Positions 21,721 through 32,902 of a stretch of 64,000 nt of DNA are shown here, one piece after another. Origin of the DNA: Limnephilus marmoratus (lineage: Eukaryota; Arthropoda; Insecta; Trichoptera; Limnephilidae); contig OU862909.1 in NCBI GenBank assembly GCA_917880885.1, positions 28,776,351 through 28,840,350 of the forward strand, written 5' to 3'. The notes beneath the pieces were generated by a model. That model had not been told where the DNA came from and made no database searches. It saw only the letters and a list, made by a program, of their open reading frames with translations. How positions within the stretch are numbered: position 1 is the first letter of the stretch; each line of letters opens with the position of its first letter. Both the position numbers and the translations under genes were made by a program.

Positions 21721-21893
21721 ATTGCCCTGGTGCAAAATCGAAACATTTCTAGAAATAAATTTAGTCGTGTGACCAGATCTAGATAGCCAGATACTTCCCA
21801 ACCTTTCTCATCCCCATTCCTTTCCCTTTTCCACTCCTTTCAACCTCACAACAAACCACAATTGGGGATGCAAGTAGTTGGGATTCTTGTAAT
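21721..21893 (+). mobile_element. SINE-A, 5'-truncated, internally deleted
   Basis: Starts within the body (GCCCTGGTG), skips part of the TGAAACGTTGC block, then follows the family through GTGACCAGATCTAGATAGCC, ACTTCCCAACCTTTCTCATC and CACAATTGGGGATG. Confidence 0.7.
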
Positions 21894-22944
21894 AACATTT
21901 TGCCAATTTTGTACATCACTACCTCTGGTTCCAGAACAAATGAGCTTCGCAATCTGCTACTGAGATCTGTTCTGATTCCTTTGTTATGTTAGGTTTTCAA
22001 AACTTCCTTCATTCTTCGAGTTATCAGGAGTATAATATTATTTTTGTTCATTGAGTCAGATAATGTTCGGTTTTTGCTACCCAATATCCATAGCCAATAA
22101 TCAACGAATTCATTTAGCTCACCTGTTGTTAAAACCAGAAGAGGGACACCAATAAAATAATATTGATTATCACGCAACAGCATTTTAATGTGGGTTCTTA
22201 TAAGAAGGTACGATAATGGGGCTGCTTACTGACATCAGATTTTGCCAAGTTTTTATTTTATTTATTGAAACACTTAATGCCACCTGCGTGTTTCGAGGGA
22301 ATAAATATGTTTAATTTATTACATCACTCGATTACTGCCAAAAACAAGCATCAATAATTTTTAATGGTAATTGATTATTTGTTGCAACTGTTTTGGACTG
22401 ATCACAATCCCCACGATACGAGATCATTTCATGAAAATATTATCGTTTATCAAAATGACGCATGTGGTATTGTGCATTATCAATTATCAACGATCATATG
22501 AGTTCCTTGAAAATAAAGTCAGGTTGACGTTAGAACATCATGAAATGAGTGTTGTGGTAATGGAAAGAACTAAAACGCTGGATTTTAATTCGTTACTGAT
22601 GGATAAAATGTCTTAAGCCTAGGAAATAACAGTGGCGTTTAGCAACCCTTTAACCTCCAATCCTTCATCTCTTCAAACTAATCTCTGTGTTCCGTTACTA
22701 TCCCATTCAAGAATAGATAATTACCGGATCTTCAAAAAACTATACCAACTCTTAATAATCAATTAAAAATATACACCAACCACGGACAAAGACATACACA
22801 CAGATTACACCAACACATATTTATAATCAATCATAATATTTCGGTCCGGTACAGATATAAAAGGTACAGTTTTTTTTCATAAATTATAACACCACATCAA
22901 ACTCTACAAAAATTCTACTAGATTCAATGGACAAATGTAAAATG
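21894..22944. other. Unassigned stretch
   Basis: No gene recognised. An 81-codon frame at 22371-22616 has no family motif. Confidence 0.45.
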
Positions 22945-23231
22945 TATTTAATCATTGAAGACAATATTAGCGACTCTCAAAAAATCAGAATAAGATTCGG
23001 TCACAAAGATAGTAACCAATAAAAATTCTGCGTTTAAAAAATTAAGGTAATGTTGGTAGTTCTTAATTGAAGTAAGCTACCGTCGAATATGACCAAATCG
23101 GCCAGGATCGAGCAGAGCCCCAGCAAGGCTAAGGTTCTGGGTTCATTTCCTAGTTGCGACCGAATATTTTCTGATTTTCTGTACCAAATTTTGGTTTGAG
23201 AGTCGCTAATATTTTTTTCAATGATTAAATA
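22945..23231. mobile_element. TIR element with tRNA-like B box (about 285 bp, TA duplication)
   Basis: Left end TTTAATCATTGAAGACAATA then TTAGCGACTCTCAA; right end TTGAGAGTCGCTAATA then TTTTTTTCAATGATTAAA, inverted. The dinucleotide TA borders both ends (…tgTA and TActatg). Just inside the right TIR is AAGGTTCTGGGTTCATTTCC, a tRNA-like B box, followed by TAGTTGCGACC; a related block occurs in the 56727 element. No protein is encoded. The terminal motif is shared with the YqaJ-bearing remnant at 15330. Confidence 0.75.
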
Positions 23232-24641
23232 CTATGATATGTCATTTTACCCCTTATTATTTAGTTATTCCAAGAAAAGATAAACATATTTAAAAAAAAT
23301 TATATTTAAAAAAGGAAAACTTTAAAAATATTGACAATATTTGACAATGTTTTACATTGAAAAAATAGAAACTTTTAAAATATGTACATTTTAACAAGAA
23401 AAGTAGTCTAAAATTTTTCTGAATTTCTGTAAGTCAAATCACAAAATACAATTGTTGTTATCATCAAAATGAAAGATACTGATAATTCACGATTTGCACA
23501 TTTCTTTAACATTATCTCCGCACAGAAGTTCCTTAGGGAAATAATTTTCCTTGGGACCTATTTCATTTTTGGGTATGCTGTATGTTATGCTTGCTCTCGA
23601 AAAAATTAAAAATTGGTTGGATGCGTGCGCCCCACGTTCAGATGGGATACCTAGTGCGGCTTTTTCTATGGCTCATTTGTGTGGTAGCTGTTTATGTTTA
23701 GGTCACCACGTTTTTGATAATAATCCATTTTCTTTCTTCAAGCTTTAGTACAGCGCGGTATTATGAAATTGGTGCAAGTTTTAATACACGGGTGTATTGA
23801 ACTTCTTGTATTTTAGGACATATAAAAGCTTGTTAAAGGACCTGAAGGTGGCATAACCAAATCTACATCGCTCTACGCTTTCCAGGAAAAAAATGTATGC
23901 AAACTTAATTTTTTTTTATTAAACCACTTACGTTTTTGAGGTGGGAATAGTGTTTGCCACATTCCTGTATTTACTGGACACCGTGGGATATGACGCCAAA
24001 TTTTGAAATGAAAAAGCTGATTTGAAAATCTTCATTGAACAGTGGAATTATTCGAGCTCAGAAAAAAATTCCACGAAATGTACATAAATAACTAAACAAT
24101 TCCAAAACTCGTGAGCATGTAATGTCCAAAATATGTAAATAATTGATAAAGATAATATGTAAATCATGCGAATAAATAAATTATATAAAACCCGATTGGG
24201 CGTTAATAAATAAATAAAACGAAATGTAAAACTCCTCTTGTGGTTTTAGTATATTAAACCATAATTCATCCATTTTTAAAGCTTAGCGAAAAATGCCTCG
24301 GGCTCTTATCTGGCTTAATGAATTAGTCATAATTTTTAAATCTTTGTGTTTTTGGTATGGGTAAATCCCAGCTATTTGAATTATTACAAACTGCAAAATA
24401 ATAAATATTAAGTGATGAATCTTATTACAGTAATTATGTTGCAAAGGGGTTGGGCAAAATGCTAGCCCGGGGGCCCGGACGTTTATCGGTGTGCCACTGA
24501 ACAATGTCTATGTTATTCATTCATACGTAATTCATAGCGTGTAATTAATGATTAGTTCTTACAGAAATAAAACAAATTCATTAATGCTGGCGAGATATTG
24601 AAATTTTAATTTAATTATTTGTTTACTATACTAGCTAACAA
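23232..24641. other. Unassigned stretch
   Basis: No gene supported. A 65-codon frame (23551-23748, +) has a hydrophobic start and cysteines but no family I know. Otherwise AT-rich sequence without repeat identity. Confidence 0.4.
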
Positions 24642-24965
24642 TTGCATCTGTCTCCGCAAGGGTAAGGCGACAGGATGTACCGCTGCACAACTCTGTCTTG
24701 ACACACACACTCATTGCTTCAGTCACATTCATACACCATCTCCTATTTGATTCACTAGTCGTGCCATGTTTTCCTCTGGGCCCCCCTAATTCTACCATCA
24801 TTCACTTCCGCGTCATGTACTCTCCCTACACTATTTTTTCGCTCATCCCATCTTTGCTCTACATGTCCAAAACCAAGGGTCCCTTTCTTATTCATTACAC
24901 TTTCCGGATCTCTTTTATACATTTGTAACACGGTCAAACTTGGTTTTATCACATCTATAGAACTT
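24642..24965 (-). pseudogene. RTE-like LINE 3' fragment (same family as 49.3 kb)
   Basis: The minus-strand peptide contains KKGTLGFGHVEQRWDERKN, DAEVNDGRIRGAQRKTWHD, matching KKGTLRWFGHVERMNEERS and DANVNGRRSRGRPRKTWHD of the long ORF at 49357. The left edge (plus TCTCCGCAAGGGTAAGGCGA) complements the family's CTGCCTACCCCTGCGG 3' end. Substitutions and a lost RW show it is inactive. Confidence 0.75.
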
Positions 24966-26306
24966 AGTATGTACTTGCTAAAATAAATCATTGACGGTTA
25001 AATTTTATTATAAAAAATAACAGGGGATCTTGTGGACGCTTGGTTTAAGTCTAGAGCAATGGTTTTATAAATCCAGGCACATTTTACAGAATTACGAGTC
25101 TAAAATACTGTGGTAATATTTCCCCAGTGAAAAAATAACTCCCATACATACTATTATAGATTATAGATGTTTAAGCAGGTACCCACAAATATTCCAGCAA
25201 ATTCACTTGCAAAGTTTGATTGGAATCTCCACCAAATAGAATGTGGAAAAACGGCCCTCGGTATAATGATTTCGTGACGAATACAATTGGGTAATCCGTG
25301 TTTTTTATTGTTCTGTTTGGGAGCAGAAGGTCGCAAGCACCCTTCTAGAAGTCTGAGTGACTCGTCATGATTCCTTTGGACAACTGATGACACAGACTTC
25401 ACGATTTTCACACGCTGCAATACTAATTCATAGGAGAAATAGCATGAAAAAAGTCCTTGAGAACAATTATTACTATTGCCTTTAAAGTTCTTTTTCGCGT
25501 AGCCTTAGAATGGCAAATATTATTGGCGTTGGCGGTACTAGAATTAAATAAACAGCTTTGTTTTTAAATTAACTTTATCACGATTTGAAGCCATTTTCGG
25601 GCACGTCTTGATATTAAAATTGACGTTTCCGTCAAGATGAAATAAATAAAAATTTACTATTCATGAATTAATTCTGTCTTGAATCGTCATAGTTTTATAG
25701 TTTTCAAGCTTATAGTAGAATACTGCGTCATTCTGTGAGATGACTAGGAAGTTGTTTCAATTTCTTCCCTTGTATCAATTTTCTTCGCCAATTTATTGTA
25801 GAAGAGACAACATGAAAGGTTAGGTTTATAAAGCTTAAAAAATTAAAAGTATTTTTTGTCGATTAACAACTTTTTTTTCACTGAATTGTACGAAAACTTT
25901 ACGCTTTTTCTTCGGTTTCCAGAACGTTCCTCTTCTGAAACTAATCAAGATAGAATACTATTTTGGTTAACGTCGTATACTGTGACGATATTCTCCAAAG
26001 AGTTTTTGTACAGTAAATCCCCATAAAATATATATGGAAGGAAGAAAAATTTGGTTGGACACTCAGCCCACCTGATTTTATAACAAAATCTCCCCCATCT
26101 GATTCCATCGACTGTGTCAAATTTCTCTGTCTTTGCAGATCAACTAAAAAGAAAAAAGTAATGCTTCTTGTGATCTTTTGACTGCAAAATAATGCACTTT
26201 CTTTTGAATAATTTTCAAATCACAATTTTTAACACTCATAAGTTCCAGACGCCCTGCCTAACAGTGGCGGTCCGTGAGTTTTCAGTGAGCTGGAGTGCTA
26301 AGTTTG
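24966..26306. other. Unassigned stretch
   Basis: No gene or repeat identity seen. The 88-codon minus frame at 25154-25420 lacks any motif. Confidence 0.4.
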
Positions 26307-26311
26307 AAAAA

Positions 26312-26490
26312 TGTGACGTTGTTGAGCTAAAAATTAATTCTGTTTTTTTTTTCAAATTTTCAACTTTTTGTATAAAGATCTTCAGGATCCTTTCAGTCAG
26401 GGGATGCGCCGAATCCACTTACTGAAAGATCTTCATACAAAATGTTGAAATAAAAAAAAAATCATTTTTAGCTCTAACAACATCAGTAAT
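26312..26490. repeat. Fold-back repeat, arms about 70-80 bp
   Basis: Left arm (GTTGTTGAGCTAAAAATTAA ... GTATAAAGATCTT) is matched in reverse at the right (AAGATCTTCATACAAAATGT ... ATTTTTAGCTCTAACAAC). A short spacer also pairs partly (CCTTTCAGT / ACTGAAAG). Several mismatches, so older than the hairpin at 19420. No coding. Confidence 0.7.
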
Positions 26491-27689
26491 GTCGTATTTT
26501 ACTGCTGCCTAGGCTTTGTTGGTCGATGGTGCGTTATGAATATCAGCACCTACGGGACCGACCTTACATCATATTCTCAGGTCCATACGAACATACTAGT
26601 AGCGCCAGATCAGTAGACCTATAAACCTTGGGAATCTAGTAGCTGCCTGGGTGCGCAGCATCTATGAGATTTGTTAACACCAATTCTCCCTTTAATCTCC
26701 AATTGAACTCCCAATGAGGTAGGCCATGCACTGCCAATGGTTGTAACAGATAGTTACCCCAAACATCAAAGTTTACTCATAAAGACCATTTGAAACAAAA
26801 CGTTTTTCTATGGGAAATGTATTAATTAATAATTAATTGCATTTGCAATAGCAGTAATAATAACTGCTGAGAAATCGTAAATGTTTAATGTTGCCAATTA
26901 ACAGACATGGTAAAGTCCTTAAATCATTTTTCATATCCAAGATATTAAATTGTGGATAAACAATGGGCACCAATTAATTTAATTGTTTTATCAAGTATAT
27001 TGATCCGGAGCTACGGTGTAGAGCGGCGCAAGTCAAATGTCACGGTCAAATAATAATCTTAGTCGGAGCCACACTGACCCAATAAATAATAGGGTTAATA
27101 CAACAATGGGATACCCATCAAGATACATGACTGAATTTCTATATTTTAATAAGTGGTTAACCTAAAACAAAAACTGATGCAAGATAAAACAAGCCTCTTT
27201 ATACCGAGTCGTTTTGGGATCAATATTAAAGATAATTGTCATTAAAAACATATATTGCAATAATTAATTACAGTAGATCCTAACTCTTTGGATGCGAACC
27301 TCTTAAACAAATAGTAATGCAACTTGGGATGAAAATACTAAAGATGTATTTATGTCTGTACAGCGCACGAAAAACGAATGGACAAGCAAGCAACACAATG
27401 AAATTCCGTTGGTTCGACGAGTCGAATGCAGTCATTTTGTGGTTTGACTTGGTGTTTTCAATAAAACAATCACATTCTATGTATATAAAAGTACCCCTTT
27501 TACCAATACCTTCATAATCGAAGATTTTAAGTATATTGCAAAAACAGTTCAAAAACCAATGCCATGCCTACATTTCAAAAGCAAATTAAAAAATATTTAA
27601 AAATGTGTGCATGGATAATGTAATGTTAAACAATAACTTGCTTGTAGGAAGAAATAACTAAAAGTTAAAGAATACTTCGTGCTTAAAGT
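26491..27689. other. Unassigned stretch
   Basis: No gene established. Overlapping short frames at 27280-27552 (-) and 27317-27517 (+) were considered; the plus frame reads protein-like (RKTNGQASNTMKFRWFDESN) but I could not tie it to a family. Confidence 0.35.
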
Positions 27690-28205
27690 TGTGGAAATAT
27701 ATAATCGAGCTTATTAGCAATACTCCATCAATAATTTTAACAATAGCAGTCAATAATTTCATGGATATCTTCCTGTCCTAGTTCCTTAGTTCCTACATTC
27801 TTCCAATAACCTGATTCACAATAAGAGTTTAACGTCATCAGCCAAAAGCAAAAAAGGACGATTTTGATATTTTGAATGTTGTTTAAAATTTTTAAAGATA
27901 ATTATTGTCCTAAATTGAATCCCTGTGACACACCAGAGTTTAAAGGATATGCTCCGGAGTTGTACATACCGTAGGACATTAATTATAATTAATGTCTTAC
28001 GGTATGTACCATAATTATTGTTCCCCTAGGTTCATATTTTCAGATGAATAATTTTCTTCAAGCCTACTTTAGGAGCGGAGCACTAAGTGATCGAAAGTCT
28101 TCGCAAAGTCTTGTTATGATGCGTCAACTTGCTCATTGTTCTCGAGTGCTCTTGCCAGCTTTATTCCCTACAGCTATACCATGAGCTGAGTGTGGATCGT
28201 CCCAT
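27690..28205 (-). pseudogene. LINE reverse-transcriptase core remnant (Jockey/R1-like)
   Basis: On the minus strand RT motifs appear in order although in shifting frames: ALENNEQVDAS and QDFAKTFDHLVLRS (motif A, first catalytic Asp in DFAKTFD) at about 28140-28060; SGVSQGFNLGQ (SGVPQGS..GP block) at about 27938-27900; LLLADDVKLL (degenerate YADD, two Asp kept) at about 27855-27830; then DCY and a WC..NKLDY-like end. Family knowledge places these in Jockey/R1-type LINEs. Frameshifts and a 48-bp palindrome between motif A and SGV show it is non-functional. Confidence 0.7.
27962..28009. repeat. 48-bp palindrome with no loop
   Basis: GTACATACCGTAGGACATTA ATTA is followed immediately by TAAT TAATGTCTTACGGTATGTAC. 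One mismatch; the centre ACATTAATTATAATTAATGT is perfect. It sits inside the LINE RT remnant. Confidence 0.9.
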
Positions 28206-29146
28206 CCAGTTTAAAAAAAATGTTAATATTCAAACTTCGTTTTTATTTTTATCGCAGTATGTTCATGGCGCCTTTATTCCACCGATTACACATAAAAAAC
28301 CTTATTAAATATGATTTATTAAAAATCATTTAAAAAAGACAAATGAAATTCTACGGATTAAACATAACCAACACAAATAATGAAATTGAATAATATGATA
28401 ATTTTAACTAATAAAACTAAACGAAACATGAAACAGATCAATAAGAAAAATTAACAAAGAAAAGAAAAGTAAAAAAAAAATAACAAAAAAAGGAAAAACT
28501 GTCGTAACTGGAAATCGGACCCAGGATCTCATACCTTACCAGAACAATAAAATAATATGATAATAATTTAAATAAATTCAATCTGTTTCGTGACCTTTCT
28601 TCAACTTCGTGGTTCTACGAAGTACCTACCTTCTAATGAAGTTGTTATGGTTTGGGAAAATAATATAATGTAGAAGTAGATGATTGCCTTTTTTCTCGTC
28701 TGTTGCTCCTAGTTTTTGTGATTTGATATAATAAGCATTATTATAAATGTAACAATGGGAACACATCTGATTGTTATGTCAAATAATTCATGGTGAAAGG
28801 AAGTCATATAACGGATCATACGGAACCTTGAAAGGTTGATGATTTTATTGTGGACGCAGTCGAAGATATACCTACCTAGATGTCATTCAATTCCAAAAAT
28901 TACCACATTTTTACCATGCAAAATCTAGTTATTGAAATTTTTAATTTTGGCAAAAAAGAATCAGAAATCTGTTTTCTGAAGCAGCGTTAACTCTTGAATG
29001 GTGAGCTGTTTGCATTATTAAAAAACGACAAGATTTTCAAAACAATTAAATCACTTAATAAATATTGACATAATGGACGAACAATGAACAGTCGGCCTTG
29101 AAAATGGATATTTGGATGAGTAATAATATCTGGTCTAGTATTGTAT
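28206..29146. other. Unassigned stretch
   Basis: AT-rich, no gene recognised. The plus strand at about 28500-28535 reads 'ctggaaatcggacccaggatctca', loosely tRNA/SINE-like but too short to call. Confidence 0.4.
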
Positions 29147-29553
29147 TTTTTTACATTATCTTTGGGGATGCTGTGTGGAGGGTCTTTTTAGGGAAAAGAA
29201 GAAGAGAATGTTCTGCGAAAGAAAAAGGTATGAGGGGTGGGTACGAATCTGGGGGTCAGTATGTCCAGGAGTGACGAACGTATGAATCCATCCCTTCTAC
29301 TGCGATGCAAGAGTCGAGAGAGTCCGGCTGAAGGGGTCAAAAGTTCTTCTTCAACCAGTTTCTCCCAATCCGGCCTGCCACGCAGTAGGTGAGCAAAAGT
29401 ATCTGCCACCAAGACCTAGACAAACCTCATCCTATGAAACCCTGCTAAGTTACCTAACGTAGTGAATAATCTGGGGTGATATATGGTAGGGGTGTTGGTT
29501 ATCCAATAAATGGTTCCCGGGACAGCGGTACCCATACCCTCCTCCACAATTGA
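29147..29553 (-). mobile_element. Hairpin-tailed retroposon, copy 2 (hairpin lost)
   Basis: Antisense copy starting with the tail complement TTTTTTTACATTA and passing directly to TCTTTGGGGATGCTGTGTGG, so the CCTGAGG hairpin is missing. Shared words follow: GTCCAGGAGTGACGAACGTA, CAGTTTCTCCCAATCCGGCC, then GTTGGTTATCCAATAAATGG and TTCCCGGG at the right (sense 5') end. Confidence 0.8.
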
Positions 29554-29984
29554 ATTTGTCAAAATATTATACATATGAATTCACCTCTGTACCAAGAGCC
29601 CACCAAGAGAGTCTATATCCATGGTCTTCAGTAGGAACATCCGTAATCCTAGGTTAATAATAACGTTTTATTGCATTGTATAAAAAAAGCTAACATCTTT
29701 CCAATGAAATCGGCCTCGAATGTGATTCGCGGCCTTCCAATAAAATAATGCAATAATTTTAAGTGCGTTCATAATGACGCATTGTCGAGTTATTCAGTTT
29801 AATGCATTTGGTTAGTCATATGGGTTGCAACGACGGTATCTTTTGTCATGCAGACCTATTACATGAGATAAAAAAAAATCAGTTTTGTACGGCGCCAATA
29901 GTCTCAAGGATTGTGCATAAATATGTCAAATAAATATTTTTTTATATTATGTCTTACGTGATAAATGTGTTTTACGGGCGTTTC

Positions 29985-30060
29985 AAAAAGCTCTCTCTAT
30001 ATATATATAAATATATGGTCATTTAATTTGGTTTAGAAACAGAGAGCTTTTTTGGTTTAA
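29985..30060. repeat. Hairpin around an (TA)n core
   Basis: TTTCAAAAAGCTCTCT then TATATATATAAATATATGG..., followed by AGAGAGCTTTTTTGG. Arms of about 13 bp with an AT-rich loop. Confidence 0.5.
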
Positions 30061-30084
30061 AAACGCGAAAAAAAACATGTTAAA

Positions 30085-30356
30085 CCAAATTTGACTGGTC
30101 AGTGGTTGAGTGGGCATAACGCTTGGATCCCATCCGGGCGTCGCGTGTTCAATTCCTCGGCTGGCTAAGTCCTCCATCACAACACAAACAACATTGTCGG
30201 CTTTGGGTGGTGGTAGTAGGAGATTTTCAAACATTGTTGGGTTATTCGTAACCCGGTAATGTTTGTCTTTCTTTTAAAAAATAAATAAATAAATAAAAAA
30301 AATAAAAAAATAAAAAAATAAAAAAATAAAAAATAAATAAATAAAAAAATACAAAA
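30085..30356 (+). mobile_element. tRNA-derived SINE, family B
   Basis: The head has an A-box-like GGTCAGTGGTTGAGTGGGCA and a B box GTGTTCAATTCC in a tRNA-like arrangement (CATCCGGGCGTCGC between). The body ends GGTAATGTTTGTCTTTCTTT and runs into a long (AAAT)n/(A)n tail at 30277-30356, as expected for target-primed insertion. Not related to SINE-A. Confidence 0.7.
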
Positions 30357-30423
30357 TTCCTAAAATCACCTACTGGTGGACACAAAAAAGTGTTTTATTT
30401 ATAGCTTTTCTAATAAGCGATGT

Positions 30424-30860
30424 AACGTTGTGGAGGGAATTTTTTTGACCCCATACAAGATGTTGTGCGGAGGGTATTTTAAATTAATTGTAGGATAGGA
30501 AGTTCTGGGAAGGGAAAAGGAATGAGGGGTGGGTCTGAATTTAGGGGTCAGTATGTTCAGGAGTGACGGATGTATGAATCCATCCCTCCCGCTGCGGTGC
30601 AAGATGATAACCTCGGGAGATACCAGCTGGAGAAGTCAAAGGATTTCCCTAAATCGATCTCTGTCATCCGACCCGCCCCGCAGCTGGTGCATCCGACGCC
30701 AAGACCTGAACACATCTCACACGATGAACCCGGACACCCAAGTAATAAGGACACAAGGACAAGTAATATGGACACACCCAAGGACACCTAAGTAATCAAG
30801 CCTACTGTAGAGGTGTGGGTTATCCAATAAATGGTTCTCGTGGCGGCCGTATTAAACCCA
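30424..30860 (-). mobile_element. Hairpin-tailed retroposon, copy 3
   Basis: Antisense. Family words GTGCGGAGGGTATTTTAAAT, GTTCAGGAGTGACGGATG, CCATCCCTCCCGCTGCGGTG and GGGTTATCCAATAAATGGTT are present, with a local expansion 'gacacccaagtaataaggacac' at about 30733-30800 that is absent in other copies. Overlapping open frames on both strands are by-products of GC-rich sequence. Confidence 0.75.
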
Positions 30861-31277
30861 CAATTGTGTAGTCACTTAATAACCATTTTTAATCAATTAT
30901 AACAGTACCAAACCTACTCTGAAACCACAAAATTTCATTTATTTGGATTTTGGATTTATAAAGTAAGTAACAAAGCGGTTTTAATTTGGTAAATGTTAAA
31001 ACCAGACTGCCGCTCCTATTGCGCTCGCATGCAAGTGATTTATATTTTCTGGAATAGATTCTAGTGTCAGTTCAATGATAAATTAGTGTATCAGTTAGTT
31101 TATATAAATTACGTACAAAAAACTCGCAAGAAATAAAACGTTCCGTGAGATATGAACTAAAAGGTTCTATAAATTATTTATTTGTGCTGACAAATTATTA
31201 GCAAAACTTACAAAACCTGCTTTAGCTATTTAAAGAAATATAAGTAAAAATTCGTTAGTTTTATCTTTAATTGTACA

Positions 31278-31953
31278 ACTAGCTGACCCGACAAACTTCG
31301 TACCGCATCAGAATCAATAACTGTTGTGATAATAGCTTATTAGCTAAATTAAATTCAGTTTTTCATTAAGTTAAAAATTACACAATGAAGCCATTATTGT
31401 TTCGCGACTGTCCGTGTTTTATTTTGGTGAGTATCAGATATGGGGTAGTGTACGGATTAACATTTTTTTATGATTTTCTTACTTTTCCACTTACTTATTA
31501 GAATTGCGTTTCATTTTCTTTATACGTGTGAGAAAGATTTATTATAATTATTGTATTTTTCCTTTGGGGGGATGCAGACATACGTTCAGCGTTTGTCTCA
31601 TTTTCGACCATTGACATTTAGTGTGTAAGAAAGAGGGGCAGTATTGTAGGTTTAAGAACAAAAGCAAAACAATCAGCGCATTGACATTCGACGTTTTTGA
31701 ATTTTTGAAATTCACTCACTAATCAATATCATATTTATCACAATTATGCTGCAGCTCTTTCAAAAGATGAGAATTCGTTCCATAAAAAATGTATGAGGAA
31801 AAGCATTTTCTTCATAATTTTTTCCGATGTTTTAATAGCAATTCTGCTGTTCGGGGCGGAGATAAATCCAACAAATCAATGATCATAAAAATCTGTCCAG
31901 CCGTTCTTGAGTTATAAATGATGTAACTAACCCGACTTTATTTTATATATTTA
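31278..31953 (-). mobile_element. Helitron-like element, second family
   Basis: The left edge ACTAGCTGACCCGACAAACT complements a CTAG/T 3' end (…GTCGGGTCAGCTAGT). The right edge, read in reverse, is TATATAAAATAAAGTCGGGT then TAGTTACATCATTTATAACT, the kind of 5' start seen in another common insect Helitron-like group. About 675 bp, no coding. Distinct from the 8943/13738/35917 family. Confidence 0.6.
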
Positions 31954-32902
31954 CATTGAAATACACTCCTAAAAATTAAACACATTATTTCATAGCTAAT
32001 AATAACTGTAGGTCAAAAACAATACCCAGAACATTGCTTTGACAAGTTTATAGTAACAATCAATAAATAATTTCAGTTATTAACATTCTAGAAATCTTGA
32101 AAAAACGCATTTCACAAAACAAGTGGGCAAAGCGACATCTTATGTTTTAATGCGTTTTTTTCGTATAGGAGCGGAAGAAATCATCGAACATTTAAATATG
32201 ATTCACGAAGGTATATACGAGACCCGCATCATCAAAAACCCACTCCTCCATAAAACATAATACCCGTCTCCCAGATGCTTTAGACCCCACTGACTTCGCT
32301 TCCTTGAAAGCAGACACGTGTAACAAAAGTTACGAGCTAAGCATATTTTTATTAACTCGAACACTTTAGCATTGTTTATTTTTGATTCAAAATCATAAAC
32401 ACCTACCAGTACAAACACAAAAATAACTCTATCAATTTATAAATAAATTATAATTTGTTCTTTTTTTATAACAGGGGGGTGATTTTTGAATATTGCTTAT
32501 GAACATGTTATTAGTTTTTTAAACTCATTTATAGATTGAGAATTTTTAATGCAAATCACAAATTTGCAAGATAAAAAATAAAGTAAAAACTAACATTCCC
32601 GGGTTATGGAAAACAAAAAATAATTTAATCACTCCTACTTCCATTGTAAACGCAAAATGTTTTTTGTACAATTATAGTGGACTGTCCAAGAATTGCACCT
32701 TTAAAGACGTCTGGATGAGAAATGGGCTCCCGGCACTTTAAATCACTCGGCTATTGAAAAAACAATCTTGTTGACCAAATGGATTGCTACGAAGCACTAT
32801 TTAAATAATAATAATAATATTTTAATTATAGGAATTCAAAGAAAATGAAACTAAATACAGTTTTAGTAATGAAACGTATTAAATAGTTACTAATTACGAA
32901 TG
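31954..32902. other. Unassigned stretch
   Basis: No gene or repeat identity recognised before the mariner. Confidence 0.45.

Noticed and set aside
27317..27517. Possible host exon (RKTNGQASNTMKFRWFDESN)
   Set aside because: Protein-like in feel, but no family recalled, no splice sites convincingly placed, and an overlapping minus frame of similar length exists.
30277..30356. Independent microsatellite
   Set aside because: The AAAT/A run directly follows a tRNA-derived SINE body and is best read as its tail.
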